From NCBI GenBank assembly GCA_003252395.1, contig QKEL01000008.1:1-64000 (forward strand): 64,000 nt of DNA, in the 5' to 3' direction. The notes under the pieces were generated by a model, which did no database searches, had not been told where the DNA came from, and worked only from the letters and a program-made list of their open reading frames with translations. Shown in pieces: positions 33,807-42,476 of this stretch. The position numbers and the translations under genes were made by a program. How positions within the stretch are numbered: the stretch's first letter is position 1; every line of letters begins with the position of its first letter. This stretch comes from Spirochaetales bacterium (lineage in GTDB: Bacteria; Spirochaetota; Spirochaetia; Treponematales; Treponemataceae).

Positions 33807-35150
33807 CTAGAAACCGCCTTGTCCCGTCTTTTCGGGTGAGAAGTATATAACGGTCGGCGTAAGGCTCCTCGATTCGACCACGGAATCGCGTACCAGGGAC
33901 TCGGGAACGAACTCCAGCTTCAGGCCCGTCGCCTCCAGCACGTACAGGAAGGTAAGGGGCGAGGAGGCTTGATCGAAGGAGAGGCTTAACGCCCCGGTGT
34001 AATCCTTCGGAAGGGTATCGCCGAGGAAACGGTCAAAGGCCACGGAGCCGCCGCCGCCGGAATTGGGCGGGATGACCGAGGGAACGAGAAGCTGATAGCC
34101 GCTCCAAAGGAACCGGTCTCCGCCGATGAACTGGAGTACCCCGTAATTACCCGAGGAGAAACGCTCGGACAGGTCCATAACGGCGGCGGCCAGGGCCGCC
34201 CTGCGTTCGTTTTCGTCGCTGACGATCTGGTCGGGAGTACTATCCAGGGCCGCGAAATACTCGGCCCGCGGCATGCCCGCCTGATCGGTGTATTGGACCA
34301 TGATGAGGTCGCCGCGGCGCGCCTGTACCGTGAGGCTGGTGCCTTCGAAGCGGTAGACGCCGGCCTCGGTCCGGGTTATTCCGGTATACGGGAAGGTGAT
34401 AACGCCGTCGAGCCCCTCAACCCGGGCGACCAGGGAGGTTCTGCCCGGGAAAAAACCCTGCCGGGAATCGATTTTCGAGGGGATAACGCGGTTGGCGCGA
34501 ATCATGGCGCGCCAGGACTCGGGATACCAGGAACGGGTAAGGAGATTTTCCAAAACGGGATCGGGACCGGAATCCACCGCCGCGGCGAGGCCCGTATTGG
34601 TTTCCCGCTCGTCGAAAAAGGCGAGATTGTACGAAAAGCACCAACCCGCGGTACCGTCGTCGGTCATCACCTCGTACCAGTCGCCGGCAAGGGGCGCGTT
34701 CGCGGCAATAACCGGCGCTCCCTTTCCCATCCGCACGATCTTGATTTTCTCCCCTTCCTTGAGTCGGTATACCTGCCTTGACGTGTTTTCAGGATCGGCG
34801 CGGACCGGCAAGCCGTCCAGCTTGACCGTCGCGTAGGTATAACGGAATTCCGCGAGCGCCGCGGCAGCCTTATTCGCCTTGGAACGGGATTTATACAGGG
34901 TGAGCTGCCACAGGGGAAGCTCCGCGCGTCGGGTATCGGAGGAATCGAGGCCGATGACGTACACCTTTCCTATATTCGACTGAATGAAAACGGGCACCAC
35001 GTCGCCCGCGTAGAGCGAGTATTCGGGCACGGACCAATTGATAACGCCGTAGCCGATCTTTCCGGTACAGGAGGCAAGCACGGAAAGCGCTCCGAGAAAC
35101 GCGAAGAGGAGGAGGCCGCGGGATCGTGACAAGCGTGAGAACGTAGCCAT
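33807..35150 (-). CDS. Lipoprotein with a bacterial SH3 domain
   Basis: 447 residues with a good lipobox (LASC, Cys28). A short first domain (about 30-95) is followed by an SH3_3-like domain (about 105-175, VKLDGLPVRADP to AGWCFSYNL) and a large C-terminal region (about 180-447) of unknown fold. SH3 modules of this type often bind peptidoglycan. The role is unknown. The order MFS-HEAT, lipoprotein, ABC-F, galE, M20 suggests one long minus-strand transcript. Confidence 0.8.
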   Translation of the reverse strand: MATFSRLSRSRGLLLFAFLGALSVLASCTGKIGYGVINWSVPEYSLYAGDVVPVFIQSNIGKVYVIGLDSSDTRRAELPLWQLTLYKSRSKANKAAAALAEFRYTYATVKLDGLPVRADPENTSRQVYRLKEGEKIKIVRMGKGAPVIAANAPLAGDWYEVMTDDGTAGWCFSYNLAFFDERETNTGLAAAVDSGPDPVLENLLTRSWYPESWRAMIRANRVIPSKIDSRQGFFPGRTSLVARVEGLDGVITFPYTGITRTEAGVYRFEGTSLTVQARRGDLIMVQYTDQAGMPRAEYFAALDSTPDQIVSDENERRAALAAAVMDLSERFSSGNYGVLQFIGGDRFLWSGYQLLVPSVIPPNSGGGGSVAFDRFLGDTLPKDYTGALSLSFDQASSPLTFLYVLEATGLKLEFVPESLVRDSVVESRSLTPTVIYFSPEKTGQGGF

Positions 35151-35175
35151 AAAAAGCAGAATACCCTATCGACGC

Positions 35176-37506
35176 CTATATTTCAATCAGGGTCGGGTTT
35201 GCGTACAGGGAGAGGGCCCAGAAACAGAGAAAAAACCGGAAGGAGTCCTGCCGGAGAATTTCGGCGTCGAGGGCAACCCCCAAAAGGAGGGCGGAGAGCA
35301 CGCCAGTTTTGCCCCGGTGGAACCGCATTACCCAGGCGTCGAATTCCCCGTCGAGCCGCGGATCGCCGAGAAAGGCGCGAAGGATCCCCGCCAATTCGCG
35401 GTCGGAACGCTTCCTTCGGGCGAAGCATTCGTCCATATAATCCTCGAGCAATTGTGAGGCCTTGTCCCTGGCCCGGGTCCATTCCTCGTAGGCGTAAAAA
35501 AACTTTTTGGGCATGCCCATAAAGGCGGACAGGGTGAGTATGGTCTCGTCCGAAACGTGCGGGGGCAATTCCTCGCTCCTGAGAATGTCCAAGAGGATGG
35601 GTATCGAGGCGGGGGTGCCGAACTCGGCGATGGCTTGCACGCCCCGCACGAGGATGAAGGGATTATTGGTGACGCTGAGGGCCTCGCCGATGGCGGTCTG
35701 GCTTTTCGCGTCGCCGATCCGCGCCAGGGCGTACATCGCCTCTCCGGCGAGCCGGTAATCGGGGCTGGATAGCCGTTCCCGAAGGAGGGGCACGGCCTGG
35801 TGAACCCGGAAATCGCCGAGAAGCCGCGCCGCCAGCGGGGCGGTGGTGTAGGCGCCGCCGACCAGCTCCGCCAAAAGCGCGTCTCGGAGCCGGGCGTTGA
35901 GCCTTTTCAGCCGGGAAACCGATTGCAGCGCCTCGTAGCGCACGGCGAAACGCGCCGAGGAGAGCCGGTCCAGCAGTATGTCCGCGGAAACCTCGGAACC
36001 CACGGCGCCCAATTCTGCGATAATCCCCGTCTCCTCGTCCGGGTCCTCGTTCACGTCGAGCTTGCGCAAAAGGGTGAGGGCGCGCATATCCCGGGGCGAG
36101 AAAAGCACGGCCAGGGTATCGCGCACCGGAAAGCTTCCCAAATCCTGCAGGTTCCGCTGGGCGAGGCAACCGAGGGCTATTATCCCGGCGGCGCCCGAAA
36201 AAAAGACCCGCCAGGCAACCAGGGGCGAGGCTCCCGCGGACGTAAGGGCGTCCAGAATGGCACCGCCGGCGATGGAGCCAAGGGCCCCCGTCCCTCCCAA
36301 AATGAAATAGTAGAGCATGCTCAAATTGAGAATCGATTCCTTGGGAACCATGGCGAAAAAGTACGTTTGCGCCGCGCTCTCCTGGCCGGCAAAGCCCATG
36401 TTCACCGCGGCGGAAAGGAGACAGAGGAACACGAGGGCGAAGAGGGGGAACCCGATTCCCGGCGCGATAATGGCGGGAACGAGGCTTATGCCGCTGACCG
36501 CAGCGAAAATGATATACATGGGTTTCGCCCCGAGCCGGTCGATGGCGACCCGCATGACGGCGCCCATGAGGAGGGCCCCGACACTGGCGCAGACCGAAAA
36601 GATGGTGACCATGCTGTCCGACTCGCCGTAGACCGCCTTTCCGAATACCACGATAAAGGGCCTGACCATGCCGATGCCAACGCCGAGCACGAGATAGCTG
36701 AGCACGAAGCGACGGAAATTCCGGTCTTTCCAGGCTGCCCGGGTTTCCGCGAACAGGGATTTTTCGGGGACCGGTCCCTCGGCACCGTCAGGGCTCAGCC
36801 GCGACTCGGAAGCCGCTTTCTTTACCCGCGGCGATACGGCGTCGCGCAGCCATTCCCGGAGGCCCCGCCTTCGCTCAGGGGTAGCCCCCGCCGCGGAGGG
36901 ATCGGGCAATTTGTAGAGAAGGGCGGATGCGCCGATCCCCGAGGCGATGCCGATAAGAACCACGAGGTTATAGGTTTCCACCCCGGAGCTCTGCCAAAGG
37001 AGAAACGCGAGGAACAGGGTCGCGAGCAGCGCCGTGCCGTTGTTGATAAGGCTTAACCGTACGATGTACTCGCCTCGGTCCTTCCCCGGGGCCAATAAGC
37101 CGATGACCGGATTATTGGCGATGAGGCCGATGCCGCGGAACAGGTTGAAGAGAAACACGGCCAAAAGCAGCACGCCGATGGCCAGGCGCGGATAGCCGGC
37201 GGAATAGAGAAAGGGAATGAGGAGGAGGGGCAAGAGGGACCAGTTTCTCAACATCCAATTATGGGCGAAGGTGCGCACCAGGCTGGTGCCCCGGACCATC
37301 AGCTTACCCAGGGGAATGGCGAAGAAGGAGACGTACATGAAGGCGCCGAGAAGTCCCACGACCGTACTGGAAGCGCCGAGGGCCAAGGCATAGAGCGTGA
37401 CGGTATTGCCGGTCACCAGCGCGAAAGAAAAGGAATTGATCGCGCTGTAGGAATCGAAGACCCTGCGGCCGCGTTTTCTCTGAAAAGACGATAGTTGCTC
37501 AGTCAT
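35176..37506 (-). CDS. MFS transporter fused to a C-terminal HEAT-repeat domain
   Basis: 776 residues from the ATG at 37504-37506. A longer open frame upstream is antisense to pepF and has no family character. About 12 membrane segments fill residues 30-470. A cytoplasmic region follows, with HEAT-like helical pairs between about 500 and 680 (for example ALQSVSRLKRL, LLGDFRVHQAVPLLRERL, ALARIGDAKSQTAI, AIAEFGTPASIPILLDIL). The substrate is unknown. The repeat domain may regulate transport or bind a partner. It is preceded by a leaderless-type promoter that overlaps the pepF promoter. Confidence 0.85.
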   Translation of the reverse strand: MTEQLSSFQRKRGRRVFDSYSAINSFSFALVTGNTVTLYALALGASSTVVGLLGAFMYVSFFAIPLGKLMVRGTSLVRTFAHNWMLRNWSLLPLLLIPFLYSAGYPRLAIGVLLLAVFLFNLFRGIGLIANNPVIGLLAPGKDRGEYIVRLSLINNGTALLATLFLAFLLWQSSGVETYNLVVLIGIASGIGASALLYKLPDPSAAGATPERRRGLREWLRDAVSPRVKKAASESRLSPDGAEGPVPEKSLFAETRAAWKDRNFRRFVLSYLVLGVGIGMVRPFIVVFGKAVYGESDSMVTIFSVCASVGALLMGAVMRVAIDRLGAKPMYIIFAAVSGISLVPAIIAPGIGFPLFALVFLCLLSAAVNMGFAGQESAAQTYFFAMVPKESILNLSMLYYFILGGTGALGSIAGGAILDALTSAGASPLVAWRVFFSGAAGIIALGCLAQRNLQDLGSFPVRDTLAVLFSPRDMRALTLLRKLDVNEDPDEETGIIAELGAVGSEVSADILLDRLSSARFAVRYEALQSVSRLKRLNARLRDALLAELVGGAYTTAPLAARLLGDFRVHQAVPLLRERLSSPDYRLAGEAMYALARIGDAKSQTAIGEALSVTNNPFILVRGVQAIAEFGTPASIPILLDILRSEELPPHVSDETILTLSAFMGMPKKFFYAYEEWTRARDKASQLLEDYMDECFARRKRSDRELAGILRAFLGDPRLDGEFDAWVMRFHRGKTGVLSALLLGVALDAEILRQDSFRFFLCFWALSLYANPTLIEI

Positions 37507-37523
37507 CCTTATTATTGTATCTT
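37495..37523 (+). promoter_or_regulatory. Leaderless-type promoter of pepF
   Basis: TTGCTC (37495-37500), a 17-nt spacer and TATCTT (37518-37523). The -10 ends 7 nt before the pepF ATG. It overlaps the oppositely directed promoter at 37514-37543. Confidence 0.5.
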
Positions 37524-37543
37524 TTTTTTTATGAAACGAACAA
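37514..37543 (-). promoter_or_regulatory. Leaderless-type promoter of the MFS-HEAT gene
   Basis: On the minus strand TTGTTC (37543-37538), an 18-nt spacer and TACAAT (37519-37514). The -10 ends 7 nt before the ATG. The -35 lies inside the first codons of pepF. Confidence 0.55.
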
Positions 37544-39372
37544 CCATACCCACCCGGGCCGAAGTGGCCGCCGAAGACCGCTGGAACCTTGAATCCCTCT
37601 ACGCGAGCGACGCGGAGTGGGAAAGCGCCCTTTCCGCGTTTTCGAAGACGGCGGAAGGCATTGACGCGTGCCGCGGCGATTTTCTCTTCCCCGCCGAAAC
37701 CGGGGTCGGAGCGAACCAAAAAGGCCATATAGAAGCCGATAAGCTTTATAACCTCTTGGCGGTATACCGGGACGCCCAACTTTTGGGCGAAACCCTGGGC
37801 AATTACGCCTTTCTGAAAAAGTCCGCGGACGAGGGCGACGCGGCGAATCTGGACCGCGTGGGCCGGTTCATGATGGCGGCCACCGCCTTTGAGGCCTCGG
37901 TGAGCTGGTTCATCCCGGCCATACAGGCCCTGGACGAGGATGAGCTTCGCGGGTACGCGCGGACGGGAAAGTTCGCCGAATACCGGATCTGGCTCGAAAA
38001 ACTACTGAGGATGAAGCCATACGTCCTTTCAGAAAAGGAAGAGCGCATTCTCGCCCTCCAGACAGAGGCGCTGCAGACGCCGAAAAACGCGTTTTCCCTA
38101 CTGACCAACGTGGATATCGATTTCGGTGAGGTAGACACCCCCGAAGGGCCGAAACCCCTCAGTCAAACCACCTGGTCCGCCTTTTTGGAAAACCCGGACC
38201 GCTCGGTGCGCGAACGGGCCTACCGCGCGTTCTACGGGGCCTTCGAGGGGCACAAGAACACCATAGCAGCCCTGTACGCCGGCAGCGTGAACCACGACGT
38301 GGCGACGGCCCGCGTCCGCGGCTACCCCTCTGCCCGGGAAATGGAACTGTTCCCGGACCGAGTGCCCGTATCGGTGTACGATAACCTGGTTTCGACCGTG
38401 CGGGCGAATCTCGCTCCCCTACACCGGTATTACGACCTACGAAAGCGCGTGCTCGGCGTGGAAGAGCTCAGGCATTACGACGTGTACGTGCCCCTGGTCA
38501 AGGAAGCGAAACGCGTTACCCCCTACGACGAGGCCGTTGACCTGATATCAGACGCGTTAACCCCGCTCGGGGGCGAATACGTAGACACGCTGCGGAAAGG
38601 TTTGCGGGGGGGCTGGGTGGACCGCTACGAGAACAAGGGAAAGCGCTCCGGCGCGTTCAGCTCGGGCGGCTTCGCCGGAGACCCCTTCATTCTCATGAAC
38701 TACAAGGAAGAGGTGCTCCGCGACGTGTTTACCCTGGCCCATGAGGGCGGGCATTCCATGCATAGCTGGTATTCGGCGCGGAACAATCCCTTTATGTCCT
38801 ATAACTACACGATCTTCGAGGCGGAAGTGGCTTCCACCTTCAACGAGGATCTCCTGTTCCGCCACCTGATGAAGACCACGGGCGACGAAAAGACCAGGGC
38901 CTATCTCCTTTCCACCCGCGCCAGCGATATTCTCGCCACCCTGTATCGGCAGACCATGTTTGCCGAATTCGAGGCGACGACCCATCGGTTGGTGGAAGAA
39001 GGAACGCCCCTCACCGCGGAACTCCTCCGCGCGGAGTACCGAAAGCTTCTGGAAACCTATTTCGGCCCCGGCATGCGGTTCGAGGCCGAAAGCGACCTCG
39101 AGGGCATGCGGATACCCCATTTCTATAACGCCTTTTACGTGTACAAGTACGCCACGGGAATCTCGGCGTCGTTGGCCCTGGCGGAACGGGTCGTCTCGGG
39201 CGGGGCCCAGGAGAGGGAAGACTACTTCGCCTTCCTGAAATCGGGCGGCTCGCGCTACCCCATCGAGGCCCTGCGCGTGGCGGGCGTGGACATGGAAAGC
39301 CCGGATCCGATCGAGGCGGCGTGCAAAACCTTCGCGGGAATCGTCGGAGAATTGGAAAAAACCCTCGGCTAG
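37531..39372 (+). CDS. pepF: Oligoendopeptidase F, M3 family
   Basis: 613 residues from ATG 37531. The zinc motif HEGGH with a downstream Glu (in FEAEVASTFNED) and the M3B architecture are clear. It cleaves short peptides in the cytoplasm. The chosen start has only T9 in front of it and no Shine-Dalgarno. The open frame extends 12 codons further but those codons run back into the divergent gene's start. Confidence 0.96.
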   Translation: MKRTTIPTRAEVAAEDRWNLESLYASDAEWESALSAFSKTAEGIDACRGDFLFPAETGVGANQKGHIEADKLYNLLAVYRDAQLLGETLGNYAFLKKSADEGDAANLDRVGRFMMAATAFEASVSWFIPAIQALDEDELRGYARTGKFAEYRIWLEKLLRMKPYVLSEKEERILALQTEALQTPKNAFSLLTNVDIDFGEVDTPEGPKPLSQTTWSAFLENPDRSVRERAYRAFYGAFEGHKNTIAALYAGSVNHDVATARVRGYPSAREMELFPDRVPVSVYDNLVSTVRANLAPLHRYYDLRKRVLGVEELRHYDVYVPLVKEAKRVTPYDEAVDLISDALTPLGGEYVDTLRKGLRGGWVDRYENKGKRSGAFSSGGFAGDPFILMNYKEEVLRDVFTLAHEGGHSMHSWYSARNNPFMSYNYTIFEAEVASTFNEDLLFRHLMKTTGDEKTRAYLLSTRASDILATLYRQTMFAEFEATTHRLVEEGTPLTAELLRAEYRKLLETYFGPGMRFEAESDLEGMRIPHFYNAFYVYKYATGISASLALAERVVSGGAQEREDYFAFLKSGGSRYPIEALRVAGVDMESPDPIEAACKTFAGIVGELEKTLG

Positions 39373-39385
39373 GGAAAAGACCTAT

Positions 39386-39415
39386 TTGACTAATAGGCGA
39401 AGGGGGCTTTACAAT
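39386..39415 (+). promoter_or_regulatory. Leaderless-type promoter of the propeller-GGDEF gene
   Basis: TTGACT (39386-39391), an 18-nt spacer and TACAAT (39410-39415). The -10 ends 7 nt before the ATG at 39423, and no Shine-Dalgarno is present. Confidence 0.65.
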
Positions 39416-39422
39416 TCCATTA

Positions 39423-42400
39423 ATGAAAGCCCCCAACGCCTTCCGCACCCTGTTCGCCGCGACGCTTTTGCTAACGGCGCAGCCAATCGTCGCGTTTTCC
39501 GGATATTCGCTTTTCGATCACGTGGGCACGGCGGACGGACTTCCCAACGACGCAGTATCCGCCCTCGTTCAGGATTCCCGGGGCTTTCTCTGGATCGGAA
39601 CCCAGGGCGGCCTGGTGCGGTGGGACGGATACCGTTTTACCCTCTACGAAAACGAGCCTTTTAACGACAACACCCTTATCCACAACCAAATACAAACCCT
39701 ATTCCTCGACGGAGACTATCTCTGGGTGGGGACCTATGGCGGGCTTGACCGCCTTGACCTGAAAACCCACGACTTTACCCATTATCGGAGCGACCAAAAC
39801 GACCCCACGAGCCTTGGGCACGATTTGGTTATCGCCATCGGAAAAGACCGACACGGTTCCATCTGGGTCGGCACGGCCAATGGCCTGTATCGGCTCCTTG
39901 AGGCGGGAAACGGCTTTAAGGCATACCTTCCCGACGAGACCCGCCCTTCGGGGCCGAACCAAATCGGCGCCCTTCCGGCGGCCACGGTGCGGGCGATTCA
40001 CCTCGACGGGAAAGGCAGGCTCTGGATAGCGACGAGCTGGGGCGGGCTTTGCCTGTATGACGAAGAATCCGATGGCTTCAGGTCTTGGAAGCATGAGGAG
40101 GGCAATGAGCGATCCCTTCCGTCGAACGTGGTAATGGCGATAGAAGAGGACGCGACGGGGCGTTTTTGGTTTGGGCTCTGGAACGGGGGGCTCGCCACCT
40201 CCCGCGATCCCGAATCAGGGGTATTCGAAACCTATATCACCGAGGACCTGCGGGTATACGCGGTAAACGCGAAGGACCCCTTGCGGGTATACGTGGCGAC
40301 CTGGGGGGGCGGCCTTTTCGAGCTAAACCGGGATAACGGCGCCTTCACCCGGTACAAAAACGGCACCGAGCTCGGCTCGATTTCCCACGACGTCGTATAC
40401 TCCTTCCTCCTGGACGCGTCGGGCGACTTTTGGGTGGGGACCAACGGAGGAGGGCTAAACCGCCTGAGCCGTAACGAGGGCTACTACGAAACCATGAATC
40501 ACGATCCCGCGAGTCCCGACTCGCTCTCCGCCGGCAAGGTGACATCCATCGTCCGGGACCGGAAGGGAAGGCTTTGGGTGGGGCAATATAACGGGGGCTT
40601 GAATAAATTCAACTGGGAAACCAGGACCTTTACCCATTATCGGCACGACGCCTCGAAGGCCACTTCCCTGCCCAACGATATCGTGAACGCTTTGTACGAG
40701 GACAGCCGCGGCAGGCTGTGGATCGGCACCAGCGACGGGCTGGCACGTTACGACGAGAAAAGGGACGCCTTCGTCAACATCCCCCTTGATGGCCTTCCCG
40801 ATACCGTTTTCTACTCGATTTTGGAAAACCCCGACGGGCGGCTTTGGTTGGGCATGTATACCAAGGGGCTTGCCCTCTACGACCCGGAAACGGGGGCCTA
40901 TCAATGGTTTCACCCCGACCCCCGGGGAGAATCCGGACCGGTAAGCGGCATCGTATACAGCATGACCTGGGACAATCGGGGCAGGCTCTGGCTTGGCACC
41001 AACGAGGGCTTGACCATAAAGGACGGCGCGAGTTTCAAAACGCGGAAATATAACTCCCAGGATTTGACCGGCCTTTCCTCGAACACGATCCGGTGCATGT
41101 ACCGGGACGGCAAGGGAACCATCTGGCTCGGCACTACCGGCGGGGGCCTGTTGCGGGCGACAGAGGAAGACGGCGTATTTACCCTGTTCACGAGAAAGGA
41201 CGGCTTGCCCACGCTGAACGTCCGCCATATCGTCGAGGACCGCAAGGGGAATCTTTGGGTCGGTACCTCCTCCGGCTTGTCGGTCATGAAGCATGGCGAA
41301 CGCACCTTTCAGGGCCTTTCCGTCTTCACGAGCCTCAAAAACCGCGATTTTCACACCGGTACCTGGCGCGACGCCGAGGGATTTATCTATTTCGGCGGAA
41401 CCAATGCCATATACCGTTTCAACCCCAATAACCTTCCCGACGATACGCGGGACCCCCGGGTTGAAATCGCCGATTTTCGACTGGGCGAGGGCCGTACCGA
41501 GACGCCCATCGATCCCGCCTACCTGACTCAGTTAAAGCTCGATTACCGGGAAAACACCTTTAGCGTGGATTTCGCGGTGACCGATTATTCCTTTTCCAGC
41601 CAAAACCGGTATACCTATTTCCTGGACGGCTTCGATAAGGATTGGAAATCGCCGACCCAGGAGCGACGGGCCGAGTATACCAACCTGCCCGGGGGCACCT
41701 ACACCCTGCGGGTACGGGGCTCCAACTCGGAGGGAATTTGGTCGACGAACGAGCGGACGCTGGAAATCAAGGTCGAGTCTCCCCCCTATCTCAGTCCTTG
41801 GGCCTGGGCCCTATATCTCGCGTTCTTGATCGGGATCGGCTATCTGATCGCCATGCTTCGCGGAAAGCGTTCCCTCGCGGAAAAGGTAGCGGAACTCACG
41901 ACCCTGAAAGGCGAACTGGAAGCGCTGAACGACCGGCTCATCGAGCAAAACAGGATTGACGGCCTCACGGGCATTTCCAACCGCCGCCATTTCGACGAGC
42001 ACGCGGAGCGGGCCTTTTCTTTCGCGACCCGGGACAATCTGCCCTTTAGCGTACTCATGATCGATCTCGACTATTTCAAGCTCTTCAACGATATCGACGG
42101 GCACCAAAGGGGCGATGACGTACTGCGCCTCGTGGCGAAGACCCTGAAGGACTGCGTGGAACGCACCACGGACATGGTCGCCCGGTACGGCGGCGAGGAG
42201 TTCACGGTTATCCTGTACGATACGGACGAAGCGGGCGCCCGCAACATGGCAGAGCGCATGCGGCAAGCCGTTTGGGACCTCGCGGTGGAACACCCCGGCA
42301 ACAAAAGCACCGGCCGGCTTACCATCAGTATCGGTATCGCCAGCGCCGAACCGACGGGCGACGATACCGTCAGCGAATTGATCCGCAGGGCAGACCTGGC

Positions 42401-42452
42401 CCTCTACAAGGCAAAGGAAAACGGAAGGAACCGGGTTGAAGCGGGCGATTGA
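39423..42452 (+). CDS. Diguanylate cyclase with periplasmic two-component-regulator-type propellers
   Basis: 1009 residues. Signal peptide (1-24), then a long array of beta-propeller blades with recurring WxGT and GGL motifs (about 30-680), a Y_Y_Y domain (about 690-775), one membrane helix (about 785-805), a coiled coil (about 810-845) and a GGDEF domain (about 850-1005). The active-site motif is GGEEF (923-927), and a product-inhibition I-site RTTD lies at 914-917 with the correct 5-residue gap. It should make c-di-GMP in response to a periplasmic ligand. The same sensor is usually seen in hybrid two-component proteins such as Bacteroides sugar sensors. Confidence 0.92.
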   Translation: MKAPNAFRTLFAATLLLTAQPIVAFSGYSLFDHVGTADGLPNDAVSALVQDSRGFLWIGTQGGLVRWDGYRFTLYENEPFNDNTLIHNQIQTLFLDGDYLWVGTYGGLDRLDLKTHDFTHYRSDQNDPTSLGHDLVIAIGKDRHGSIWVGTANGLYRLLEAGNGFKAYLPDETRPSGPNQIGALPAATVRAIHLDGKGRLWIATSWGGLCLYDEESDGFRSWKHEEGNERSLPSNVVMAIEEDATGRFWFGLWNGGLATSRDPESGVFETYITEDLRVYAVNAKDPLRVYVATWGGGLFELNRDNGAFTRYKNGTELGSISHDVVYSFLLDASGDFWVGTNGGGLNRLSRNEGYYETMNHDPASPDSLSAGKVTSIVRDRKGRLWVGQYNGGLNKFNWETRTFTHYRHDASKATSLPNDIVNALYEDSRGRLWIGTSDGLARYDEKRDAFVNIPLDGLPDTVFYSILENPDGRLWLGMYTKGLALYDPETGAYQWFHPDPRGESGPVSGIVYSMTWDNRGRLWLGTNEGLTIKDGASFKTRKYNSQDLTGLSSNTIRCMYRDGKGTIWLGTTGGGLLRATEEDGVFTLFTRKDGLPTLNVRHIVEDRKGNLWVGTSSGLSVMKHGERTFQGLSVFTSLKNRDFHTGTWRDAEGFIYFGGTNAIYRFNPNNLPDDTRDPRVEIADFRLGEGRTETPIDPAYLTQLKLDYRENTFSVDFAVTDYSFSSQNRYTYFLDGFDKDWKSPTQERRAEYTNLPGGTYTLRVRGSNSEGIWSTNERTLEIKVESPPYLSPWAWALYLAFLIGIGYLIAMLRGKRSLAEKVAELTTLKGELEALNDRLIEQNRIDGLTGISNRRHFDEHAERAFSFATRDNLPFSVLMIDLDYFKLFNDIDGHQRGDDVLRLVAKTLKDCVERTTDMVARYGGEEFTVILYDTDEAGARNMAERMRQAVWDLAVEHPGNKSTGRLTISIGIASAEPTGDDTVSELIRRADLALYKAKENGRNRVEAGD

Positions 42453-42476
42453 CCGCCTGAGTCACCCCGGTCCGCG

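Noticed and set aside
37507..37779. N-terminal extension of the MFS-HEAT frame
   Set aside because: It is antisense to pepF and not similar to MFS N-termini. A promoter fits just before the ATG at 37506.
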